Origin: Actinomycetota bacterium
GTDB lineage: Bacteria; Actinomycetota; Geothermincolia; Geothermincolales; RBG-13-55-18
Assembly (NCBI GenBank): GCA_028275245.1
Contig: JAPWVA010000112.1
Coordinates: 1 to 5,306, forward strand
Length of the DNA stretch: 5,306 nt
Direction of reading: 5' to 3'
In this document: piece after piece, positions 1 to 5,306 of the stretch
Numbering within the stretch: position 1 is the first letter of the stretch
Layout: the number at the start of each line of letters is the position of its first letter
Notes under the pieces: generated by a model
Told to the model about the DNA's origin: nothing
The model's input: the letters and a program-made list of their open reading frames with translations, nothing else
Database searches by the model: none
Made by a program: the position numbers and the translations under genes

Positions 1-1519
1 CGATCATGGCGCGGAAGGCGTTGCCGAAGGCGTCCCTTTCGGAAAGCGGGTTCACCTCCTGGTCCAGGTCTCGCTGGGCGATCCTGCCCGCCACCTCGGC
101 CATGTTCTTCAGGTAATCCACCAGCCGATCCAGGGCCTCCTTGATCCTGAGGTAGGACTCCCTCACCTTTGCGGTGTCCTGGTCGCCCTCCTCCACTTGG
201 TAGGAGACCTCCAGGTCGCCCTGGGTCAGGGACTGCATGACGGAGATGAGCTTTCCGGTCTCGGAGTCTTGGAAGGCGGCGACCCTCTCCGCGCGTCGGG
301 CCGCTTGCTTTATATCGGTTTGGTCCACCACTATCTCAGTGCTCCCGATCACCTGGCCCTCCCCGTCCAGGTTGGGCACGGCGGTGTAGCGGATCTCCAG
401 CTCCTTTCCCGCCGGCCGGGCCGTGGTCTCGGAGGACCTGACCGCCCTCTCGGCCATGGCCCGCGCCACGGCGCAACGCTCATTCCGACAGTCATCGGTG
501 CGGAAGTGGTCGTAGCAGCGAGTGCCCTTGAGCGAATCCCGAGAGGAGGCCAGGACCTCGCAACCGATTCGGTTCATGAAACGAATGTTGAATTCCCGGT
601 CCACGATCATGAAAGGGGTCGGAAGTGTGTCGAGGTACTCCACCACGCGGTCCAGGACTTGGTTGAAGCCCTGGATACACGGGCGGAACTCAGGGGAGAG
701 AGACGAGGGGTCGCCCCGGGCGTCCAGGTCGCCTTCCAGAGCCGCCGTTACCAGGGCCTCCGCCTGCCCTTTCATATTATTTACCGTTTTTTGGATGGTG
801 CGCACCAAATAGAAGGCGAAAAGCGCCGCCAGGGCTGCACCCACCACCAGCATGATCACCGAGGAAGCGGTGGAGGAGGAGGCGGTGGAGCGGGCCGAGG
901 AAACGGCCTCGGCCGCCTGAGACTGGGTCAGGTCCACTATTTCGTTGATGGTGGCGTTGGCGGGCTTCCATTTCTCCCGAGCGGAGAGCATGATGTCCTC
1001 GACCTCGGTGTCTAATTTCTCCACCCGGGGATCGTCCTCGCTCGCGCCGCTAGCCAGAAGCCGCTCGTACTCCCGGGCCTTGGAGACGAAGAGGTCGGTC
1101 TCGTCCATGAAGGCCTGGTACTGGCCCTTGAACTGGGCCCATAGCCGCTCCTCCTCGGCGCTCTTGGGCACCGCCTCGTAATCCCGGATGTGGGCCTCGC
1201 AGCGAGCAAATCCGCTTCCTTCGTACTGGCCCGTCCCGGCGATGTAGTCGAACTGGGCCTGTCGGGTGGTGGGGTTCTTGAACATCCTGCCGATGCAGAG
1301 CCCCCGGGTGCCCACCAGCACCTCGTTCATCCCGACCTGTATTTCGAGAAGATCCCTCAGGCTGGGGACTTGCTTGCCTCCCAGGTCCTCATTATCTTTT
1401 TTCAACGAGGATATGCCGATCACCCCCACCACCCCTACCGCCACGATGAGGGCGAGGAGCAGTCCCGAGAAGACCAGCAACTTGGTGGCCACCTTGGCGT
1501 TCTTCCACCTCTCGATCAT
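1..1519 (-). CDS. Chemoreceptor (MCP-like), 5' part, truncated by window edge
   Basis: This is the first 506 codons of a transmembrane receptor gene with no stop before the left edge. It starts at the ATG at 1519, nine bases after a GGAGG core. Residues 14-36 form a first membrane helix after a short basic N-terminus (MIERWKNAK). Residues 37-220 are a mostly helical extracytoplasmic domain resembling the four-helix-bundle sensors of MCPs, ending in a Ser/Thr/Ala-rich stretch. Residues 221-239 are the second membrane helix. Residues 240-293 look like HAMP (EGDLDARGD). Residues 294-405 are a PAS domain (TPFMIVDREFNIRFMNRIG) with cysteines at 320, 335, 344 and 349. Residues 423-474 (QGDLEVSY) and 475-506 (QRDLDQEVNP) look like two further HAMP units. 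In MCPs such units lead into the methylated signalling hairpin that binds CheW and CheA; that part lies outside the window. The MCP assignment is therefore inferred from architecture and from lying behind cheA-cheW. A HAMP-PAS sensor kinase is the main alternative. Confidence 0.88.
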   Translation of the reverse strand, partial: MIERWKNAKVATKLLVFSGLLLALIVAVGVVGVIGISSLKKDNEDLGGKQVPSLRDLLEIQVGMNEVLVGTRGLCIGRMFKNPTTRQAQFDYIAGTGQYEGSGFARCEAHIRDYEAVPKSAEEERLWAQFKGQYQAFMDETDLFVSKAREYERLLASGASEDDPRVEKLDTEVEDIMLSAREKWKPANATINEIVDLTQSQAAEAVSSARSTASSSTASSVIMLVVGAALAALFAFYLVRTIQKTVNNMKGQAEALVTAALEGDLDARGDPSSLSPEFRPCIQGFNQVLDRVVEYLDTLPTPFMIVDREFNIRFMNRIGCEVLASSRDSLKGTRCYDHFRTDDCRNERCAVARAMAERAVRSSETTARPAGKELEIRYTAVPNLDGEGQVIGSTEIVVDQTDIKQAARRAERVAAFQDSETGKLISVMQSLTQGDLEVSYQVEEGDQDTAKVRESYLRIKEALDRLVDYLKNMAEVAGRIAQRDLDQEVNPLSERDAFGNAFRAMI

Positions 1520-1525
1520 CGATCT

Positions 1526-1533
1526 TCACCTCC
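1526..1533 (-). promoter_or_regulatory. Ribosome binding site of the receptor gene
   Basis: On the minus strand GGAGGTGA is followed by six bases and the ATG at 1519 (nine bases from the GGAGG core). It fixes the start of the truncated receptor gene and gives an N-terminus that runs straight into the first membrane helix. Confidence 0.85.
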
Positions 1534-1610
1534 GAGTTTTTATTCCTCGCCTGAGATGGGGAACGGAAGTGTCGCGGAAAAGTGCAGCCGATGCTTGGTG
1601 GGAGTTTTTA
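1534..1610 (-). repeat. Two direct copies of TAAAAACTC in the cheW-receptor gap
   Basis: The motif TAAAAACTC (minus strand) occurs at 1602-1610, just after the cheW stop, and again at 1534-1542, directly before the receptor ribosome binding site. The copies are 68 bases apart. They are A-rich islands in GC-rich DNA. The second could serve as an A-rich leader that keeps the ribosome site unfolded. No protein binding site is recognised. Confidence 0.4.
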
Positions 1611-1615
1611 CCGCT

Positions 1616-2119
1616 TCATCCCTCCTGCCGGTAGCATCCGGAGACCGCCTCCAGCTCCTCCCCGGTGAGAACCCGGGAGATGTCCAGGAGCATGATCACC
1701 CGTTCCCCGGCCTTGCCCATGCCGGTGATGAAATCGGTCTGCACCTCCGCTCCGAAGGAGGGGGTGTCCTCGATGTCCTCCGGGGCGAGGTCCAGCACCT
1801 CCGAGACCCGGTCCACCCTCATGCCCATGAGGGTCCTTCCCAGGTCCACCACGATGATGCAGGTCTCCTTGGTGTCCTCCTGGGGCTCCAGGCCGAACTT
1901 GCGCCGTAGGTCCACCACGGGGATGATTTTCCCTCGCAGGTTGATGACCCCGAGCACGAAGTCCGGCAGGCGAGGGACCCGGGTGATGTCCAGCATCCCG
2001 ATGATCTCCTTGACCATCAGGATGTCCAGTCCGTACTCCTCCTCTCCCAGGGTGAAGGTGAGGTACTTGTTGAGGCCTGGATTCTTTCCCTCCTTTTCCC
2101 TGATGGCGGATGCCTCCAT
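1616..2119 (-). CDS. cheW: CheW chemotaxis coupling protein
   Basis: This 167-residue cytoplasmic adaptor links chemoreceptors to the kinase CheA in the receptor array. After about 16 variable residues, the CheW fold runs from NKYLTFTLGEEEYGLDI (17-33). It includes VKEI (36-39) with the conserved Glu38, and the hallmark GVINLRGKIIPVVDLRRKFG (57-76), whose NLRG Arg62 is at the position usually conserved for receptor/kinase binding. A second beta-rich half ends in VIMLLDISRVL (141-151). Length is typical for the family (about 150-170). The start at 2119 is chosen because GAGGAGGTG lies directly upstream, with eight bases between the AGGAGG core and the ATG, and because it leaves a normal N-terminus. 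The same frame is open further upstream, with ATGs at 2188 and at 2203; the 2203 one overlaps the cheA stop and would give 195 residues. Both have poorly spaced ribosome sites. The gene lies 83 bases after cheA and 96 before the receptor gene, consistent with one operon. Confidence 0.95.
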   Translation of the reverse strand: MEASAIREKEGKNPGLNKYLTFTLGEEEYGLDILMVKEIIGMLDITRVPRLPDFVLGVINLRGKIIPVVDLRRKFGLEPQEDTKETCIIVVDLGRTLMGMRVDRVSEVLDLAPEDIEDTPSFGAEVQTDFITGMGKAGERVIMLLDISRVLTGEELEAVSGCYRQEG

Positions 2120-2125
2120 GGGCAA

Positions 2126-2134
2126 CACCTCCTC
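2126..2134 (-). promoter_or_regulatory. Ribosome binding site of cheW
   Basis: On the minus strand GAGGAGGTG lies six bases before the ATG at 2119 (eight from the AGGAGG core). This spacing favours 2119 over the upstream in-frame ATGs at 2188 and 2203. Confidence 0.82.
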
Positions 2135-2200
2135 GCTCGTCAATCCTTGGGCATCCCTTGCCCGGTGCACGCCTGCGCCTCGCTGCATCACCTTTCGGCC

Positions 2201-2212
2201 CATCACCTCCTT
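2201..2212 (-). promoter_or_regulatory. Shine-Dalgarno/ATG overlapping the cheA stop codon
   Basis: The last cheA codons and stop read AAGGAGGTGATG on the minus strand, where TGA is the cheA stop and ATG (2203) is in frame with cheW. The match to the anti-Shine-Dalgarno sequence is excellent, but only two bases separate AGGAGG from the ATG, which is normally too short for initiation. It may be a weak coupled start, a site that keeps ribosomes on the message, or a coincidence of the C-terminal GRR codons. Confidence 0.4.
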
Positions 2213-5200
2213 CCGGACAGGGAAATGAGCTCCTGGGGGTCGAGGATGAGGGCCACGCGGCCGCTTCCCATGATGGCCCCGCCCGCAACCCCGGGCAGGC
2301 GGGGGAGGGACTGGCCCAGGGGTTTTATCACCACCTGCTGTTGGCCCTCGATCTCGTCCACCATGAGCCCGCATTTCTTGCCGTTGTCACCGATGACCAG
2401 CACCAGCGCCCTATAGGGATCCTCCACCGCCCCGGGAACCGCGAAGAGGCGGTGCAGTCGGAAGAGGGGGATGAGCTCTCCCCGGGAGAGAATGAGTTCT
2501 CCTTTCCCGGAAACCGTCTTGAGCTGCCCGGCCGCGGGCCGGAAGGACTCCTGGATGGCGATGGAAGGCAGGATATAGTTCTCGCCGCCCACCCTGGTGA
2601 CCATGCCGTCGATGATGGCCAGTGTCAGGGGGAGGCGCAGGGTCACCCGCGTACCCCGGCCAAGCTCCGATTGCACCTCCACCCGGCCCCGCAGGGACTC
2701 CACCGTGCGTTTCACCACGTCCATACCTACCCCGCGGCCGGAGATGTCGGTCACCCGGTCGGCGGTGGAGAAGCCCTCCCGGAAGATGAGCTGCAGAACC
2801 TCCTCGCGGGACAGTTCCTCGTCCTCCCCCACCAGCCCCTGAGCCCTGGCCTTGGCCAGCACCTTCGCAGGGTCGATGCCCCTCCCGTCGTCCTCCAGCT
2901 CGATGACCACGTTGCCTCCCTGGTGATAACCCCGCAGGTGGATGCGGCCCCTCTCGGGCTTACCCCGGGCCCGGCGTTCCTCGGGGGGCTCGATGCCGTG
3001 GTCGATGGCGTTGCGGATCATGTGTACCAGGGGGTTGGCGATCTCCTCCACCACGTTGCGGTCGATCTCGGTGTCCTCGCCGGAGTAGGTGAAGTCCACT
3101 GGGACGCCGGAGCGGACGGAGAGGTCTCGAGCCGCTCTTGCCATTTTCTGGAAGGTAGGTTTGAGGGATACCATGCGCAGTGCCATGGCCAGCTCCTGCA
3201 GTTCACGGATGATCTTGGACAGCTGGGATAGGTTCTTGGCCAGGCGAGGGTTCTTGGTGGCGCGCAGCTCTTCCTCCTGGGCCACCATGGAGTGAGCGAT
3301 GACCAGCTCGCCCACCACGTCGATGAGGCTGTCCAGCCGGGTGGTGCTCACCTTCACGAACTGCTCCCGAGCCGTCTCCCTGCCGGCCTCCGGGGCTGCC
3401 CGGGTCCCGGCGGTGCTTCCCTCCTCCGAGCCGCGTTCCAGGCGGCTCCCCGCCGGGCCGGTGGGGGAGCCGGTGGCAACCGCGGCCTCTTCGGTGAGGT
3501 CTCGAAGGGAGGATTCCTCGCTGGCGACCACCCTTTCCCGGCGGGGGGCTACGCCTGCGGTACCCGTTGGGACGGCCCGCTTATCGAAGGTCCTGTGCCC
3601 TCGGGTTTCCCCTGCCTTCCCGGGGCCGGGTGCTGCCTCCTTCCAGGAGCGGAGCCGGGAAAGGACCTCGGGATAATGGTCCGGAGAGCGGTAGGTCTTC
3701 CCTTGCAGATGGTCCTGCACTCGGCGGAGCATCTCCCGTAGCAGGTCCAAGGCCTCCAGGGCAAGGTCGGCGTAGGGACCGGTGAGCTTCACGCGGCCCT
3801 CCCGGGCTTCGGAGAGGAGGTTTTCCGCCGCGTGGGCGACGTTCACCATATCCTCCAGCTTGAGGAACCCGGCGCTCCCCTTGAGGTTGTGAAAGCCGCG
3901 GAAAGCCTCGTTGAGCCATTCCCGGCATTCCGGGTCCTTTTCCAGCTCCAGTAAAGCGGTCTCCACCCGCTGCAGGTCCTCGGGGGCCTCGGCCACGAAG
4001 TCGACGAGCTCCTCCTCCGCGGCTTGCAACCCCACCAACGGTCTCACCCCGGTGACGCTTCCCGTCGGTGAGCTCTCCCGGGGGGTGAGGCCTTGGTCTT
4101 TGGTTGTGTCCCTGGGAATGGTCGTGTCCCTAAAAGTGGACGGGGGGGTTCCCTCTGAGACGGCCTGGCGGAGGGAGGCGAGCAACGCGGCTATTTCCTC
4201 CGCTTCGGCTGGAACACCAGAAGCTTCAAGCAGAGCTTGAAAGTGTTCGTAAAGCTTATCCTTCAGTTGAAGTAAGATATCCAGGGCCCGGTGGGACGGC
4301 TTGCCCTGCCCCAACGCTTCCGCGGTTTGCAGGAGCTCTTTGGCCAGGGAGCCGAGCTTTAGTCCCTCCGACCGCCCGGCTAGGGCCGACAGGTACTCCG
4401 CCGCCCTGTCGAAGTGGGGGCTTTCCCTCTTCTCCTCCTCCATCAGGAACGCCTCGAGTTCCTCCAGCCTTTCTAGCTCCTCCTCCAGGGGCCTCGCGTC
4501 CTCCCCGGCAAGGAAGGCCTCAACCCCGGCTTGCACCGCGGTGGAAAGGACCTCCCTGGCGCGGAGCAAGGAGGCGAGGATGGTGTTTCTCGCCTCCCGG
4601 TCGCCCTGCCCGAAGCGGTTCAGCGCTTCCCAAGCCTCCTTTAAGGCCTGGTGGAGCTCCCCAGGCAGGACTTCCCGGGCCAGGTTCCTCTCCAGGATGT
4701 TGGCCATCCCCGGCACGAAGCCGGGCTCCAGCTCTTCCGCCAGCCCGCATAGCACCTCCAGGTCCATGGAGAGCTCCTCCGCCTCCTTTTCCGGCAGGGG
4801 AGCGTCGCCCCTTTCTCCCGGGTGGCGGTGGGCGGTTTCAGCGGCAAGCTCCGTTTTCCCGGAGGAAGCCTCGGGGTCCTCGCGCCCTGCACCGGGGGAA
4901 GGTTCACCGACTCCTCCGGGCCCCGGGGCAACCGCCGCTCCGACGGTGCCCAGGTGGATGAACAGCTCATCCAGGGCTTTTCCCGCCTCCGCGAGGGCCT
5001 CCGGACAGCCCGAGAACATGCCCTCCTCCGCTTTTTTCAAGGATTGGAGGCATTCGAGGGGTAGGCCGGGGAGTTTTTCCAGGACCTTGAGAACCTTGCC
5101 TAAGGAATCGCGGATACCTCCCCAGGTGGAGGGGTTTTCCTCATCTACCTGGTTTAGCAGGGAGGACAGCTCCTCCAGGTCCCGAAGCAATCGATGGATA

Positions 5201-5214
5201 TCCGGCGCATCCAT
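2203..5214 (-). CDS. cheA: CheA-type chemotaxis histidine kinase with long N-terminal extension
   Basis: This 1003-residue kinase autophosphorylates on an HPt histidine and donates the phosphate to response regulators, under receptor and CheW control. Residues 1-395 are a helical, Glu/Leu/Ala-rich extension that I do not recognise and that has no HxxKGxA motif. Residues 402-500 are the HPt (P1) domain with phospho-acceptor His442 in FHNLKGSAGF and the following AHAAENLL helix. Residues 501-617 are a Pro/Gly/Ala-rich linker with no visible P2 domain. Residues 618-682 are the P3 dimerisation helices (RLDSLIDVVGELVIAHS). The ATPase domain shows the N box (NPLVHMIRNAIDHGIE, 727-742), G1 (DDGRGID, 775-781), F box (FREGFSTAD, 811-819) and G2 (GRGVGMDVV, 826-834). 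Residues 867-1000 are the CheW-like P5 regulatory domain. Usual CheA length is about 650-700, so the excess is the N-terminal part. The ATG at 5214 follows AAGGAGGAG. The frame stays open to the window edge, but no ATG, GTG or TTG precedes it in the window. The stop TGA shares its A with an ATG at 2203. Confidence 0.96.
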   Translation of the reverse strand: MDAPDIHRLLRDLEELSSLLNQVDEENPSTWGGIRDSLGKVLKVLEKLPGLPLECLQSLKKAEEGMFSGCPEALAEAGKALDELFIHLGTVGAAVAPGPGGVGEPSPGAGREDPEASSGKTELAAETAHRHPGERGDAPLPEKEAEELSMDLEVLCGLAEELEPGFVPGMANILERNLAREVLPGELHQALKEAWEALNRFGQGDREARNTILASLLRAREVLSTAVQAGVEAFLAGEDARPLEEELERLEELEAFLMEEEKRESPHFDRAAEYLSALAGRSEGLKLGSLAKELLQTAEALGQGKPSHRALDILLQLKDKLYEHFQALLEASGVPAEAEEIAALLASLRQAVSEGTPPSTFRDTTIPRDTTKDQGLTPRESSPTGSVTGVRPLVGLQAAEEELVDFVAEAPEDLQRVETALLELEKDPECREWLNEAFRGFHNLKGSAGFLKLEDMVNVAHAAENLLSEAREGRVKLTGPYADLALEALDLLREMLRRVQDHLQGKTYRSPDHYPEVLSRLRSWKEAAPGPGKAGETRGHRTFDKRAVPTGTAGVAPRRERVVASEESSLRDLTEEAAVATGSPTGPAGSRLERGSEEGSTAGTRAAPEAGRETAREQFVKVSTTRLDSLIDVVGELVIAHSMVAQEEELRATKNPRLAKNLSQLSKIIRELQELAMALRMVSLKPTFQKMARAARDLSVRSGVPVDFTYSGEDTEIDRNVVEEIANPLVHMIRNAIDHGIEPPEERRARGKPERGRIHLRGYHQGGNVVIELEDDGRGIDPAKVLAKARAQGLVGEDEELSREEVLQLIFREGFSTADRVTDISGRGVGMDVVKRTVESLRGRVEVQSELGRGTRVTLRLPLTLAIIDGMVTRVGGENYILPSIAIQESFRPAAGQLKTVSGKGELILSRGELIPLFRLHRLFAVPGAVEDPYRALVLVIGDNGKKCGLMVDEIEGQQQVVIKPLGQSLPRLPGVAGGAIMGSGRVALILDPQELISLSGRR
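4101..4136 (-). repeat. 18-base imperfect tandem duplication inside cheA
   Basis: On the plus strand TGGTTGTGTCCCT at 4101-4113 recurs as TGGTCGTGTCCCT at 4119-4131, one mismatch in 13, giving a period of 18 bases. In the protein this yields RDTTIP followed by RDTTKD (residues 362-373), in the flexible joint between the N-terminal extension and the HPt domain. It is in frame, so it adds six residues without breaking the gene. Confidence 0.6.
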
Positions 5215-5217
5215 GGG

Positions 5218-5226
5218 CTCCTCCTT
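5218..5226 (-). promoter_or_regulatory. Ribosome binding site of cheA
   Basis: On the minus strand AAGGAGGAG precedes the cheA ATG, with five bases between the AGGAGG core and the start. It decides the start at 5214, because the reading frame has no upstream stop within the window and could otherwise extend further. Confidence 0.8.
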
Positions 5227-5264
5227 CTCTCCGCGACGCTCAGGGCGTGATGAACGGCCGGGAG

Positions 5265-5292
5265 GGAGGCCGCCGCTGGTGGGGCGGCTTTT
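5265..5292 (+). terminator. Possible intrinsic terminator-like hairpin on the plus strand
   Basis: GCCGCC (5269-5274) can pair with GGCGGC (5283-5288) around an eight-base loop, followed by TTTT (5289-5292); the four bases before the stem can add A-T and G-T pairs with the T run. This looks like a short rho-independent terminator for plus-strand transcription. On the minus strand the hairpin is not followed by T, so it would not end a transcript coming from upstream. No plus-strand gene is seen in the window for it to serve, so it may simply be a structured cheA leader. Confidence 0.25.
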
Positions 5293-5306
5293 GCTTCCCC
5301 CGGCTA

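Noticed and set aside
197..1015. 272-codon open frame on the plus strand
   Set aside because: It lies opposite the receptor gene, whose membrane, HAMP and PAS segments are clear. The predicted product is low-complexity, with a long glycine run that mirrors the Ser/Ala-rich receptor stretch.
1..1519. Possible frameshift or pseudogene in the receptor
   Set aside because: The frame is open for all 506 codons from the ATG at 1519 to the edge, with a continuous domain order; the missing stop is due to the window boundary.
1190..1909. 239-codon open frame on the plus strand
   Set aside because: It crosses two minus-strand genes and their intergenic gap, has no ribosome site that I can see, and its product shows no domain.
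1608..2288. 226-codon minus-strand frame overlapping cheW
   Set aside because: It is a shifted frame of cheW; the product is Gly/Pro/Arg/His-rich, whereas the cheW frame gives the full conserved fold.
2110..3231. 373-codon open frame on the plus strand
   Set aside because: It is antisense to the strongly conserved ATPase and P5 parts of cheA and to the start of cheW. Its product is Pro/Gly/His/Leu-rich with no recognisable domain; such frames are common opposite GC-rich genes.
3292..3741. 149-codon plus-strand frame opposite the CheA linker
   Set aside because: The linker is low-complexity, so this antisense stretch is weakly constrained, but the product has no domain and the kinase frame is continuous across it.
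5240..5305. Possible C-terminal tail of an upstream minus-strand gene ending at the TGA at 5240-5242
   Set aside because: A frame is open from the edge to that stop, but only 21 codons are visible, they are Pro/Arg-rich with no recognisable motif, and the cheA frame is equally open there, so nothing supports a gene.

Overview
The window holds part of a bacterial chemosensory operon, all of it read on the minus strand. From right to left (5' to 3' in the transcript) it contains a large cheA-type histidine kinase gene (2203-5214), a cheW-type coupling protein gene (1616-2119), and the 5' part of a chemoreceptor (methyl-accepting chemotaxis protein, MCP) gene that runs off the left edge (1-1519). 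All three starts sit behind strong Shine-Dalgarno sequences of the GGAGG type. The gaps between genes are short (83 and 96 bases) and show no convincing terminator, so a single transcript cheA-cheW-mcp is likely. No cheY, cheB, cheR, cheC or cheD gene lies inside the window.

The three products form the core of a receptor array. The membrane receptor senses a signal through its extracytoplasmic helical domain and/or its cytoplasmic PAS domain. CheW bridges the receptor to CheA, and CheA autophosphorylates on a histidine of its HPt domain to feed response regulators encoded elsewhere. The unusual parts are: CheA is 1003 residues long, with about 395 extra helical residues in front of a canonical HPt domain; it has no recognisable P2 docking domain; and the receptor has a HAMP-PAS-HAMP-HAMP-like cytoplasmic layout, with a cysteine cluster in the PAS domain.

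The DNA is GC-rich (about 60-65 % by eye), uses AGG, CGG and GGG codons freely, and has very strong Shine-Dalgarno sites. This would fit a high-GC anaerobic or thermophilic lineage, such as a deep-branching actinobacterial group, a high-GC Firmicute or a deltaproteobacterial-type organism. The sequence alone does not decide between them. Long open frames on the plus strand are antisense shadows produced by the GC-rich codon bias.

Region by region: 1-1519 partial mcp; 1520-1615 intergenic with two copies of a 9-base motif; 1616-2119 cheW; 2120-2202 short intergenic segment with a second Shine-Dalgarno/ATG at the cheA stop; 2203-5214 cheA; 5215-5306 upstream leader of cheA with a GC-rich hairpin followed by four T on the plus strand. 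No stretch longer than 100 bases lacks a gene. I see a chemosensory operon with some architectural oddities, not a clearly new system.
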